This document shows positions 7,952 to 18,275 of a stretch of 21,038 nt of DNA, piece by piece. Below the pieces are notes generated by a model. It saw only the letters and a program-made list of their open reading frames with translations. It had not been told where the DNA came from and did no database searches. A program made the translations under genes and the position numbers. The number at the start of each line of letters is the position of its first letter. Positions within the stretch are counted from its first letter, which is position 1. Source of the DNA: Diplonema japonicum (taxonomy: Eukaryota; Euglenozoa; Diplonemea; Diplonemida; Diplonemidae). The stretch spans positions 1 through 21,038 of the forward strand of contig OZ025773.1 in the NCBI GenBank assembly GCA_964019335.1. Reading direction: 5' to 3'.

Positions 7952-8522
7952 ACCTCTGTACTACTGACAGCACTAGATATCATAGTTAGCACAGTATGTA
8001 TCCCCTGTGCTCTATGCACTACATACTATGTATTCCCTATGTACATACAGTATGTATTGGTGTGCATGATATCATATACAGTACATGGCACTGCATCCTG
8101 TGCATTGGTGCCATTGCCTGTGCTACTAGGATATGACGTACTTCCCTAGTTCCATACTCCTGGTATTCTCTGAGTTAGTACTTCTAGTATTCCACAGGTT
8201 CCTCCACTCTCAGGATACCTGTGCTACTGATATCATACTATGTACTAGCCATGATACCTATGACAGTACTACATGCATCCATTGCACATGTAGCACTACA
8301 CAGGATATATGCTCATGCATACTGTGTGTGTACTGGTGGTAGGATATGCTCTATGCCACACACTCAGTGTATTGGTGGCATTGCCTGTGTTAGTACTTCT
8401 AGTATTCCACTGGTTCCATACTCCTGTGTTCTCAGGGAATGGTGCCACTAGATATCTACTGCACAGCTAACATGGCATCTCCTTCTGTACTATGCCATGG
8501 TATGTACTACAGGATGTACTAC
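7952..8522 (+). repeat. 571-bp direct repeat, right copy (unit 2)
   Basis: This corresponds to 2436-3006 and lies 785 bases after its partner. Confidence 0.9.
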
Positions 8523-8639
8523 TGATATCATACTATCTGTATTGGGGATACATCCTCTGTGTGTCTGCCCATACTTAGGATAGTACTGCTTAGAGGTATT
8601 CATGCTTAGTTAGTATCCTTACCAGCATGTTCTCCTCAT

Positions 8640-8684
8640 TATGAGGTACATGGTTGGTAGAGTATACCGCCACCATCCTCATGA
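8640..8684 (+). repeat. 45-bp left border of cassette zone (unit 2)
   Basis: This is the unit 2 copy of the border repeat; the right partner is 9663-9707. Confidence 0.85.
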
Positions 8685-8785
8685 GATGGTATGGCTAGAG
8701 AGAGAGCACACCACATCCTTGGGATGCATTGGTGTGTGTACTCCTAGGATATACATGCCTGTACTCTCTGTACTTACTACAGTAT

Positions 8786-9037
8786 ATACTACTGATAGCA
8801 CTGTTGGTGATCATGCTCTCTATGGTATCTACCACAGTGGGGATCATGGTTAGTGCTAGTAGCCTGTACACCTGATGTGCTATAGCCTTGCTGCTCATAC
8901 TCAGGTACATGACTACCAGGTATCGCATAGCTGATGCTGTTCACACCATGGCTAGAGCTATACTGGTGGATGCACAGCTACTGTCAGCAGCTACAGCTAC
9001 AATGAGTACTTACCATTGTACTTACTACTGATACTAC
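8786..9037 (+). CDS. Unassigned hydrophobic gene module (unit 2 copy)
   Basis: This has the same sequence and frame as 3270-3521, with TGA codons at 8873 and 9029 read as Trp and a TAA at 9038. Its identity in both type A units adds no independent evolutionary support, because the whole unit is duplicated. Confidence 0.45.
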
Positions 9038-9053
9038 TAACAGTGTCTCTCCT

Positions 9054-9144
9054 TACTGATAGTACTATGGATATACTACTGATAGTACTGGTAGCACTAC
9101 ATGCATTGGCATGAGTACTTACCATTGTACTTACTACAGGATAT
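9054..9144 (+). repeat. 91-bp left flank of cox3 module (unit 2)
   Basis: This is a perfect match to 9401-9491, as in unit 1. Confidence 0.9.
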
Positions 9145-9168
9145 ACTCTCTGTAGTACTGGTGGTACA

Positions 9169-9396
9169 GCTGGTGTCTTCTACGTGATAACAGGTATCCA
9201 TGGTGGGCATGTTCTTGTTGGTGCCCTCCTTATCCTGGGATACACTCTCCAGGTACACATGTGAGGAGCATGAAGTGCTTACAGCCTCTCCTCTGTACAT
9301 GGTGTCCTTTCTGTTATCCTCTACTGGCACTTCGTAGATGGTGTCTGGATAACAGTGGTGTTCCTGGTGTACTGAGGACAGCTGTGCATGAGTATG
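9169..9396 (+). CDS. cox3: Cytochrome c oxidase subunit 3, C-terminal module (unit 2 copy)
   Basis: This is the second copy of the COX3 C-terminal fragment with the TGIHGGHV and YWHFVDGVW motifs. In-frame TGA codons lie at 9262, 9271 and 9373. No difference from 3653-3880 was noticed. It lacks a start and the N-terminal two thirds of the protein. Confidence 0.9.
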
Positions 9397-9400
9397 ATAC

Positions 9401-9491
9401 TACTGATAGTACTATGGATATACTACTGATAGTACTGGTAGCACTACATGCATTGGCATGAGTACTTACCATTGTACTTACTACAGGATAT
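9401..9491 (+). repeat. 91-bp right flank of cox3 module (unit 2)
   Basis: This is the partner of 9054-9144. Confidence 0.9.
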
Positions 9492-9662
9492 CCTATTGAT
9501 AGTACTACGGATGTACTTCCCTAGAGAGCACACCATCATCCTCATGACTAGGATATGGTATGAGATACTCTCTGTAGTACTGGTGGTATTCCCCACAGGC
9601 ATTGTTGCCTAGGATGTACACCACCACCATTCCCTTCTCTAGGGATAATGGAGTAGCTACAG

Positions 9663-9707
9663 TATGAGGTACATGGTTGGTAGAGTATACCGCCACCATC
9701 CTCATGA
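9663..9707 (+). repeat. 45-bp right border of cassette zone (unit 2)
   Basis: This is the partner of 8640-8684. Confidence 0.85.
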
Positions 9708-10074
9708 CTAGGATATGAGGTACATGGTTACTAGAGTATACTGCCAGCATACTCTGTAGATGGTATGGCTAGAGAGCACAGCTGCTCTTCTAGTAGATAA
9801 TACCTCTACTCTGTACATCCCATGATCCATGCATGACATGATCTATGGTAATGATACCGTTAGTGGTATGCTCCATGATGTCATGGCTAGAGAGATGGTA
9901 TGTTCTCCCACTCTCTGGATATGCTGGCATCCTTAGGATGTACCATCATGCCATGATATGATAATACTACTACTATGATAAGTAGGCATACACACTGTGT
10001 TAGTGCTAGTACATGTATATCATATACTGTATGTACTACTACACAGAGTACTTACATGATAAGTAGTATGCTGG

Positions 10075-10368
10075 TATCTCTACAGACACTCTCAGGATGT
10101 GGTGGTGTCTAGAGATGGTGGTCCAAGCTAGGGATCCTGGGATCTAGAGGTTGGGTCTCCACCCCTGGGATCCTGGGATCTAGAGAAGGGGTCCCCATCC
10201 CCAGGATGATGTCATGAGGGGATGAGTAGGGTTATGATACCATTAATACAGTTAGTACATCACTATGTAATACTAGTATTATGCATGTACATATATCCTC
10301 CGTATGCATGGGATAGATATATGATACATACACAGTACTTACATAGTATGTAATGATAGTATTATAGT
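10075..10368 (+). repeat. 294-bp tandem repeat, copy 1 (unit 2)
   Basis: This matches 4559-4852, including the copy-1 markers. Confidence 0.9.
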
Positions 10369-10659
10369 TATCTCTACAGACACTCTCAGGATGTGGTGGT
10401 GTCTAGAGATGGTATCCAAGCTAGGGATCCTGGGATCTAGAGGTTGGGTCTCCACCCCTGGGATCCTGGGATCTAGAGAAGGGGTCCCCATCCCCAGGAT
10501 GATGTCATGAGGGGATGAGTAGGGTTATGATACCATTAATACAGTTAGTACATCATTATGTAATACTAGTATTATGCATGTACATATATCCCCGTATACA
10601 TGGGATAGATATATGATACATACACAGTACTTACATAGTATGTAATGATAGTATTATAG
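10369..10659 (+). repeat. 294-bp tandem repeat, copy 2 (unit 2)
   Basis: This matches 4853-5144 except for one C fewer at 10590-10593, where it agrees with type B. Confidence 0.9.
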
Positions 10660-10721
10660 GTGGTAATAGGAGGGTATATTGAGGGGTCCCAAAGGGGCTG
10701 GATAAGGGGGCATGCTAGGGG

Positions 10722-11008
10722 TTTACGTCCCTGTAGCCCTCCGATTCCTGAACCCCTTCAGGGCTGTATCGGGTGAATTCGTAGAATTACCCCGTAGGAG
10801 CCCTGGAATGGTTTACGTCCCTGTAGCCCTCCAATATTGGGACACCTCTCTGGGCTCCTACGGGTGATTTCTGCAAATTAACCCGCTACGTCCCAGAGAA
10901 TATCTACGTCCCTGTAGCCCTCCAATTCCTGAAACCCTTGTGGGACACTACGTAAGAATTATGCAAATTACCTCGCTATATCCCCCACGCGCGCGCGCGC
11001 GCGTAAGG
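10722..11008 (+). repeat. Inverted-repeat cluster with (CG)8 (unit 2)
   Basis: This is the copy of 5207-5493; the (CG)8 lies at 10988-11003 and the 13-bp inverted repeat is intact. Confidence 0.85.
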
Positions 11009-11639
11009 ATAACTGTTAGGATAGTAAGGTGCCCCCCAAGGTGTCCCCAAAGGGGTAGGGTATAGGACCCCCAATATAAGGGGGGGTACAGAGAGGGGTT
11101 AGTACCAGTGGTTAGACAAGGGGTTAGTTAGTAGACAGTGTGTAGGGGCTAATACCATAGTATACAAGGGATAATGTACTACCCCATACCAGTGGTTACA
11201 TACTCTCTGCTAACAGTGTGTGTCCCTGGTAACAGTGTGTGTCTCTGCTAACAGGTACTTACTACAGGCCCCCAGACGTGCCCTGCTATGGAATCCCCTG
11301 TTATGAGATACCACCACCAGACACCCTACTTGTGCTACCCCCAGAGAACACACCCTTCTGCTGGTGTTCCTGTTAGTTGGTGTTATCCCCAGATGTATAG
11401 CTACACCCTTCTGGAGCACTGCTTGTGCTACTACATGTATTACTACACACTGTCTGTGTTACTCTCTGTGTTAGTGTGTAGTGTGTTACTGTACTTAGCT
11501 AAACAGTGTGCTTCCTCTTGTATGTTATGGATATCAGTACCTCTGGATGTACTCCCCACAGGCCTCCGTACCTCTGCTAACAGGTCCTAGCATCCCTAAT
11601 CCCAGGATCTAAGGGTTCCAAGGGGTCCCAATCTAGGGG

Positions 11640-11744
11640 TTTACGTCCCTGTAGCTATGCAATTCCTGAAACCCTTGTGGGACACTACGGATGAATTCGT
11701 AGAATTACCCCGCTATATCCCCCACGCGCGCGCGCGCGCGTAAG
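11640..11744 (+). repeat. TTTACGTCCCTGTAG element with (CG)8 (unit 3)
   Basis: This is the type B copy; the (CG)8 lies at 11725-11740. It has ACCCCGC where type A has ACCTCGC just before the CG tract. Confidence 0.85.
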
Positions 11745-12232
11745 GACATGAGTCCATATACAGGTCTCTACATCCTAATCCCCAGGTTAAAGCACCCTTT
11801 CTAAGGATACCTCTGTACAGCACACCCGTTATCAGGGGTTACACACTGTCTGCTGTTCTCTGATAATGTGTAGTTACTGTACTTACTGTTATCCCATGCA
11901 TACTGTGGTATTACGTACTTCACACTGTCTATGTTCCTGTGTTATGGTACTTAGCTAAACAGTGTGTCTGTACTACTACCTGTATATGCTCCCCACAGGT
12001 ATCCCCAGATGTATAGCCACACCCTTATGGGATGATGTACTTACTATTAACATGTACTTCCATAGTTACTTACTTAGATACACTGTGTGAATACTGGTGC
12101 AACAACATATTCACTGTGTTACACTGTCTGTACTAATGGTAGCACTACATGTCCCTAATACTACAGTATACAAGGGATAATGTACTACCTACATATTACT
12201 AGATATACCCTGTACACCTAGATACCCCTTTT

Positions 12233-12379
12233 AGGCCTGAAATGAGGTCCGAGGCTCACCGGGCCTTTTCCCAAAAAGGGGATATCATTTCTCAGAATTG
12301 GTCTGGGACCATTCCCTTGAGTCTTCGAATAGAATGAGGTACCTACCAATAAAGTGGTATTTTGGGTATGCCCATAATC
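12233..12379 (+). ncRNA. Candidate structured island (unit 3 copy)
   Basis: This type B copy shows no difference by eye from type A across the folded part, whereas neighbouring sequence has several A/B differences. That contrast hints at constraint, but the number of informative sites is small. Confidence 0.35.
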
Positions 12380-12670
12380 ACCCCATATGACCTATCCTCT
12401 AGACACCCTATTATCTATGGTAGCACTACATGCCTCCATTGTGCTCTATGCACTACATACTATGTATTCCCTACGTACATACAGTATGTATTGGTGTGCA
12501 TGATATGGTATACAGTACATGGCACTGCATCCTGTGCATTGGTGCCATTGCCTGTGCTACTAGATATACCCCTGTTCCTATCCCCGTATTTCTCCAGATT
12601 AGTGGTTTATTAGTTCTCATGATTCCACTACTTCTGGTATTCCCTCTCTGCACACCTCTGTACTACTGAC

Positions 12671-13214
12671 AGCACTAGATATCATAGTTAGCACAGTATG
12701 TATCCCCTGTGCTCTATGCACTACATACTATGTATTCTCTATGTACATACAGTATGTATTGGTGTGCATGATATCATATACAGTACATGGCACCACCACA
12801 GCTACTGGTGGTATTACCTGTGCTAGCTGGAGATGGTGTAGTTCCATACTCCTGGTATTCTCTGAGTTAGTACTTCTAGTATTCCACAGGTTCCTCCACT
12901 CTCAGGATACCTGTGCTACTGATATCATACTATGTACTAGCCATGATACCTATGACAGTACTACATGCATCCATTGCACATGTAGCACTACACAGGATAT
13001 ATGCTCATGCATACTGTGTGTGTACTGGTGGTAGGATATGCTCTATGCCACACACTCAGTGTATTGGTGGCATTACCTGTGTTAGTACTTCTAGTATTCC
13101 ACTGGTTCCATACTCCTGTGTTCTCAGGGAATGGTGCCACTAGATATCTACTGCACAGCTAACATGGCATCTCCTTCTGTACTATGCCATGGTATGTACT
13201 ACAGGATGTACTAC
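12671..13214 (+). repeat. 544-bp direct repeat, left copy (unit 3)
   Basis: This block matches 13707-14250 at an offset of 1036. It is the type B version of the 571-bp block. The GCACTGCATCC hairpin part is replaced by CACCACCACAGCTACTGG and a GCTAGCTGGAGATGG junction. Confidence 0.9.
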
Positions 13215-13706
13215 ATGCATCCATTGCACATGTAGCACTACACAGGATATATGCTCATGCATACTGTGTGTATTGGTGTGCATGATATCATATACAGTAC
13301 ATGGCACCACCACAGCTACTGGTGGTATTACCTGTGCTACCAGGGATGTACTACTTCTGGTATTCCCAAGTTAGTGGTTCTCCTGATTCCACTGCTTCTC
13401 TGGGATCACTACCCTTCTAAGGATACCTCTGTACTACTGACAGCACTAGATATCATAGTTAGCACAGTATGTATCCCCTGTGCTCTATGCACTGCACAGT
13501 ACGTATTCCCTATGTACATACAGTATGTATTGGTGTGCATGATATGGTATACAGTACATGGCACTGCATCCTGTGCATTGGTGCCATTGCCTGTGCTACT
13601 AGGATATGACGTACTTTCCTAGTTCCATACTCCTGGTATTCTCTGAGTTAGTACTTTCCCTAACTTAGGGTTACCACTACTCTCAGGATACCTCTGTACT
13701 ACTCCT
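13215..13706 (+). repeat. Spacer between 544-bp repeats with nested copies
   Basis: This spacer is longer than in type A (492 versus 214 bases). It holds another 124-bp hairpin-type repeat with the GGCAC/GTGCC hairpin near 13560, and a unique CCCTAACTTAGGG palindrome near 13658. It shows extra rounds of partial duplication in type B. Confidence 0.75.
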
Positions 13707-14250
13707 AGCACTAGATATCATAGTTAGCACAGTATGTATCCCCTGTGCTCTATGCACTACATACTATGTATTCCCTATGTACATACAGTATGTATTGGTG
13801 TGCATGATATCATATACAGTACATGGCACCACCACAGCTACTGGTGGTATTACCTGTGCTAGCTGGAGATGGTGTAGTTCCATACTCCTGGTATTCTCTG
13901 AGTTAGTACTTCTAGTATTCCACAGGTTCCTCCACTCTCAGGATACCTGTGCTACTGATATCATACTATGTACTAGCCATGATACCTATGACAGTACTAC
14001 ATGCATCCATTGCACATGTAGCACTACACAGGATATATGCTCATGCATACTGTGTGTGTACTGGTGGTAGGATATGCTCTATGCCACACACTCAGTGTAT
14101 TGGTGGCATTACCTGTGTTAGTACTCCTGGTATTCCACTGGTTCCATACTCCTGTGTTCTCAGGGAATGGTGCCACTAGATATCTACTGCACAGCTAACA
14201 TGGCATCTCCTTCTGTACTATGCCATGGTATGTACTACAGGATGTACTAC
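13707..14250 (+). repeat. 544-bp direct repeat, right copy (unit 3)
   Basis: This is the partner of 12671-13214, with small differences such as TACTCCTGG where the left copy has TACTTCTAG. Confidence 0.9.
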
Positions 14251-14367
14251 TGATATCATACTATCTGTATTGGGGATACATCCTCTGTGTGTCTGCCCAT
14301 ACTTAGGATAGTATTGCTTAGAGGTATTCATGCTTAGTTAGTATCCTTACCAGCATGTTCTCCTCAT

Positions 14368-14412
14368 TATGAGGTACATGGTTGGTAGAGTATACCGCCA
14401 CCATCCTCATGA
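14368..14412 (+). repeat. 45-bp left border of cassette zone (unit 3)
   Basis: This is the same border repeat as in type A; the right partner is 15561-15605. The zone between them is 1193 bases (start to start) here, against 1023 in type A. Confidence 0.85.
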
Positions 14413-14500
14413 GATGGTATGGCTAGAGAGCACACCATCATCCTTGGGATGCATTGGTGTCTGTACTCCTAGGATATACATGCCTGTACTCTCTGTACTA

Positions 14501-14543
14501 CTGATAGCACTACATGCATTACCTGTGCTAGCTAGGAATGGTA
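14501..14543 (+). repeat. 43-bp direct repeat, left flank of first atp6 module
   Basis: The segment CTGATAGCACTACATGC...GGAATGGTA recurs at 14857-14899. The two copies delimit the first atp6 module region (14544-14856). Confidence 0.85.
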
Positions 14544-14573
14544 TGAGTACTTACCACTGTACTTACTGATAGT

Positions 14574-14855
14574 ATGACAGTACTGATACTGGTGGTATCA
14601 TATCTACTGGTGATACTACTGATCAATGCAGCCCATGCCTTCGTAGCACTGTGCATGGCTAGCTATACTCGTAGTGCTAGTGCATTGGCCCACATGTACT
14701 TAGGATATGGTCTTCCTGCCATCCTACGTATTGTACTGGGCTGTATAGAGATGGCATCTACGTCCTTCCGTAGTGTCTCTCTTACTCTACGTGCAGCCTG
14801 CAATGCCATTGCTGGTCATGTGCTGGTAGGAGTGCTGCTAGAGATGACCATCGTA
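14574..14855 (+). CDS. atp6: ATP synthase subunit 6, central module
   Basis: This 94-codon fragment encodes the core of subunit a (ATP6), the proton-channel subunit of mitochondrial ATP synthase. After a hydrophobic start come a Leu-Pro (residues 47-48), IEMAS with the conserved Glu (E59), an Arg after it (R66), then SLTLRAACNAIAGH (69-82). This matches the family pattern SLxxRLxANxxAGH with the essential channel arginine (R73), the Asn (N77) and Ala-Gly-His. The spacing Pro...Glu...Arg...Asn...His fits ATP6. The N-terminal boundary is uncertain; the ATG at 14574 need not be a start, since a module is expected. The frame runs into the flanking repeat after 14855 and meets a TAG at 14889. An FRSVSLTLR segment, where the family often has F(I)RPxSL, may be altered by editing. 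Confidence 0.85.
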
Positions 14856-14856
14856 G

Positions 14857-14899
14857 CTGATAGCACTACATGCATTACCTGTGCTAGCTAGGAATGGTA
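14857..14899 (+). repeat. 43-bp direct repeat, right flank of first atp6 module
   Basis: This is the perfect partner of 14501-14543. Confidence 0.85.
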
Positions 14900-14936
14900 C
14901 GGGTACATTCTACTAGCATTACTACAGGATGTACTA

Positions 14937-14998
14937 CTACTGATAGTACTGGTAGCACTACATGCATTGGCATGAGTACTTACCATTGTACTTACTAC
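14937..14998 (+). repeat. 62-bp direct repeat, left flank of second atp6 module
   Basis: This is built of the same words as the 91-bp repeats in type A. It recurs at 15246-15307 (one mismatch seen) and again at 15319-15380. Confidence 0.85.
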
Positions 14999-15000
14999 AG

Positions 15001-15237
15001 TATGTATGAGAGCAGCTGTGCTCTCTGAGTATTGCTAGCATGACATACTCTGTATTACAGCTGTGTGTTGTCTCTGGTACACAGGCTGATAGCATGGACA
15101 GAGTACTGATGAGGATACTAGAGAGCATAGTTAGTGCATCCCTCTGCTCACAGCTATGCACAGCAGCTCTGCGTACGTCAGTAGCATCAGCACAGGCTCA
15201 CAGGACGTCTGTGTCCTGCACTAGCCTCTCTGCTTAG
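15001..15237 (+). CDS. atp6: ATP synthase subunit 6, C-terminal module, probably pre-edited
   Basis: This frame is open from 15001 with TGA at 15007 read as Trp, and ends at TAG 15235-15237. The C-terminal 23 residues, from Leu at 15169, read LRTSVASAQAHRTSVSCTSLS-A. The Val-Ala-x-x-Gln-Ala-His at 15181-15201 matches the ATP6 C-terminus (family: LExxVAxxQAxVFTxLxxxYL). Around it, positions that should be Phe, Leu, Ile or Met are TCN or ACN codons, so C-to-U editing would restore hydrophobicity. The module is in the same order and strand as the preceding atp6 module, about 145 bases after it. The first 40 residues are poorly conserved and could include flank. Confidence 0.7.
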
Positions 15238-15245
15238 CTATGGAT

Positions 15246-15307
15246 CTACTGATAGTACTGGTAGCACTACATGCATTGGCATGAGTACTTACCACTGTAC
15301 TTACTAC
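15246..15307 (+). repeat. 62-bp direct repeat, right flank of second atp6 module
   Basis: This copy begins 9 bases after the atp6 stop codon. It has ACCACTG where its partners have ACCATTG. Confidence 0.85.
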
Positions 15308-15318
15308 TGGATATACTA

Positions 15319-15380
15319 CTACTGATAGTACTGGTAGCACTACATGCATTGGCATGAGTACTTACCATTGTACTTACTAC
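15319..15380 (+). repeat. 62-bp direct repeat, extra copy
   Basis: This is an additional tandem copy 73 bases after the previous one. It leads into the constant CAGGATATCCTATTG sequence that also follows the right 91-bp repeat in type A, so it marks the equivalent downstream edge of the cassette. Confidence 0.85.
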
Positions 15381-15560
15381 AGGATATCCTATTGATAGTA
15401 CTACGGATGTACTTCCCTAGAGAGAGCACACCATCATCCTCATGACTAGGATATGGTATGAGATACTCTCTGTAGTACTGGTGGTATTCCCACAGGCATT
15501 GTTGCCTAGGATGTACACCACCACGCCATCCCTAGAACAGGGATAATGGAGTAGCTACAG

Positions 15561-15605
15561 TATGAGGTACATGGTTGGTAGAGTATACCGCCACCATCCT
15601 CATGA
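15561..15605 (+). repeat. 45-bp right border of cassette zone (unit 3)
   Basis: This is the partner of 14368-14412. Confidence 0.85.
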
Positions 15606-15972
15606 CTAGGATATGAGGTACATGGTTACTAGAGTATACTGCCAGCATACTCTGTAGATGGTATGGCTAGAGAGCACAGCTGCTCTTCTAGTAGATAATA
15701 CCTCTACTCTGTACATCCCATGATCCATGCATGACATGATCTATGGTAATGATACCGTTAGTGGTATGCTCCATGATGTCATGGCTAGAGAGATGGTGTG
15801 TTCTCCCACTCTCTGGATATGCTGGCATCCTTAGGATGTACCATCATGCCATGATATGATAATACTACTACTATGATAAGTAGGCATACACACTGTGTTA
15901 GTGCTAGTACATGTATATCATATACTGTATGTACTACTACACAGAGTACTTACATGATAAGTAGTATGCTGG

Positions 15973-16264
15973 TATCTCTACAGACACTCTCAGGATGTAG
16001 TGGTGTCTAGAGATGGTGGTCCAAGCTAGGGATCCTGGGATCTAGAGGTTGGGTCTCCACCCCTGGGATCCTGGGATCTAGAGAAGGGGTCCCCATCCCC
16101 AGGATGATGTCATGAGGGGATGAGTAGGGTTATGATACCATTAATACAGTTAGTACATCATTATGTAATACTAGTATTATGCATGTACATATATCCCCGT
16201 ATACATGGGATAGATATATGATACATACACAGTACTTACATAGTATGTAATGATAGTATTATAG
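15973..16264 (+). repeat. Single 292-bp copy of the element duplicated in type A
   Basis: Type B has only one copy. Its 5' part carries the copy-1 marker (GGTGGTCC) and its 3' part the copy-2 markers (CATCATTATG, GTATAC). It is therefore a hybrid, as produced by recombination between tandem copies. Confidence 0.9.
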
Positions 16265-16326
16265 GTGGTAATAGGAGGGTATATTGAGGGGTCCCAAAGG
16301 GGCTGGATAAGGGGGCATGCTAGGGG

Positions 16327-16613
16327 TTTACGTCCCTGTAGCCCTCCGATTCCTGAACCCCTTCAGGGCTGTATCGGGTGAATTCGTAGAATTACCCCGT
16401 AGGAGCCCTGGAATGGTTTACGTCCCTGTAGCCCTCCAATATTGGGACACCTCTCTGGGCTCCTACGGGTGATTTCTGCAAATTAACCCGCTACGTCCCA
16501 GAGAATATCTACGTCCCTGTAGCCCTCCAATTCCTGAAACCCTTGTGGGACACTACGTAAGAATTATGCAAATTACCTCGCTATATCCCCCACGCGCGCG
16601 CGCGCGCGTAAGG
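16327..16613 (+). repeat. Inverted-repeat cluster with (CG)8 (unit 3)
   Basis: This is the type B copy of 5207-5493, with the same three units and (CG)8 at 16593-16608. Confidence 0.85.
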
Positions 16614-17244
16614 ATAACTGTTAGGATAGTAAGGTGCCCCCCAAGGTGTCCCCAAAGGGGTAGGGTATAGGACCCCCAATATAAGGGGGGGTACAGAGAG
16701 GGGTTAGTACCAGTGGTTAGACAAGGGGTTAGTTAGTAGACAGTGTGTAGGGGCTAATACCATAGTATACAAGGGATAATGTACTACCCCATACCAGTGG
16801 TTACATACTCTCTGCTAACAGTGTGTGTCCCTGGTAACAGTGTGTGTCTCTGCTAACAGGTACTTACTACAGGCCCCCAGACGTGCCCTGCTATGGAATC
16901 CCCTGTTATGAGATACCACCACCAGACACCCTACTTGTGCTACCCCCAGAGAACACACCCTTCTGCTGGTGTTCCTGTTAGTTGGTGTTATCCCCAGATG
17001 TATAGCTACACCCTTCTGGAGCACTGCTTGTGCTACTACATGTATTACTACACACTGTCTGTGTTACTCTCTGTGTTAGTGTGTAGTGTGTTACTGTACT
17101 TAGCTAAACAGTGTGCTTCCTCTTGTATGTTATGGATATCAGTACCTCTGGATGTACTCCCCACAGGCCTCCGTACCTCTGCTAACAGGTCCTAGCATCC
17201 CTAATCCCAGGATCTAAGGGTTCCAAGGGGTCCCAATCTAGGGG

Positions 17245-17349
17245 TTTACGTCCCTGTAGCTATGCAATTCCTGAAACCCTTGTGGGACACTACGGATGAA
17301 TTCGTAGAATTACCCCGCTATATCCCCCACGCGCGCGCGCGCGCGTAAG
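17245..17349 (+). repeat. TTTACGTCCCTGTAG element with (CG)8 (unit 4)
   Basis: This is identical by eye to 11640-11744. Confidence 0.85.
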
Positions 17350-17837
17350 GACATGAGTCCATATACAGGTCTCTACATCCTAATCCCCAGGTTAAAGCAC
17401 CCTTTCTAAGGATACCTCTGTACAGCACACCCGTTATCAGGGGTTACACACTGTCTGCTGTTCTCTGATAATGTGTAGTTACTGTACTTACTGTTATCCC
17501 ATGCATACTGTGGTATTACGTACTTCACACTGTCTATGTTCCTGTGTTATGGTACTTAGCTAAACAGTGTGTCTGTACTACTACCTGTATATGCTCCCCA
17601 CAGGTATCCCCAGATGTATAGCCACACCCTTATGGGATGATGTACTTACTATTAACATGTACTTCCATAGTTACTTACTTAGATACACTGTGTGAATACT
17701 GGTGCAACAACATATTCACTGTGTTACACTGTCTGTACTAATGGTAGCACTACATGTCCCTAATACTACAGTATACAAGGGATAATGTACTACCTACATA
17801 TTACTAGATATACCCTGTACACCTAGATACCCCTTTT

Positions 17838-17984
17838 AGGCCTGAAATGAGGTCCGAGGCTCACCGGGCCTTTTCCCAAAAAGGGGATATCATTTCTCAG
17901 AATTGGTCTGGGACCATTCCCTTGAGTCTTCGAATAGAATGAGGTACCTACCAATAAAGTGGTATTTTGGGTATGCCCATAATC
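17838..17984 (+). ncRNA. Candidate structured island (unit 4 copy)
   Basis: This is identical by eye to 12233-12379; all stems are kept. Confidence 0.35.
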
Positions 17985-18275
17985 ACCCCATATGACCTAT
18001 CCTCTAGACACCCTATTATCTATGGTAGCACTACATGCCTCCATTGTGCTCTATGCACTACATACTATGTATTCCCTACGTACATACAGTATGTATTGGT
18101 GTGCATGATATGGTATACAGTACATGGCACTGCATCCTGTGCATTGGTGCCATTGCCTGTGCTACTAGATATACCCCTGTTCCTATCCCCGTATTTCTCC
18201 AGATTAGTGGTTTATTAGTTCTCATGATTCCACTACTTCTGGTATTCCCTCTCTGCACACCTCTGTACTACTGAC

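Larger units (their letters stand above)
5517..11033 (+). repeat. Unit 2 of tandem array (chromosome type A, B-like tail)
   Basis: This is the second type A copy, with the same cassettes as unit 1. Differences from unit 1 are confined to the last ~450 bases: one C fewer in the run at 10590-10593, a changed run at 10691-10695, and two extra C at 11032-11037. At all three places unit 2 matches units 3 and 4 rather than unit 1, so its tail looks like a switch from A to B. Confidence 0.95.
11034..16638 (+). repeat. Unit 3 of tandem array (chromosome type B)
   Basis: This 5605-base unit shares most of its constant region with units 1 and 2. It has a different cassette zone (two atp6 modules), lacks about 28 bases in the G-rich leader, has a rearranged nested-repeat block, and has one copy instead of two of the 294-bp element. 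It best fits a second, related circular chromosome. Confidence 0.95.
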
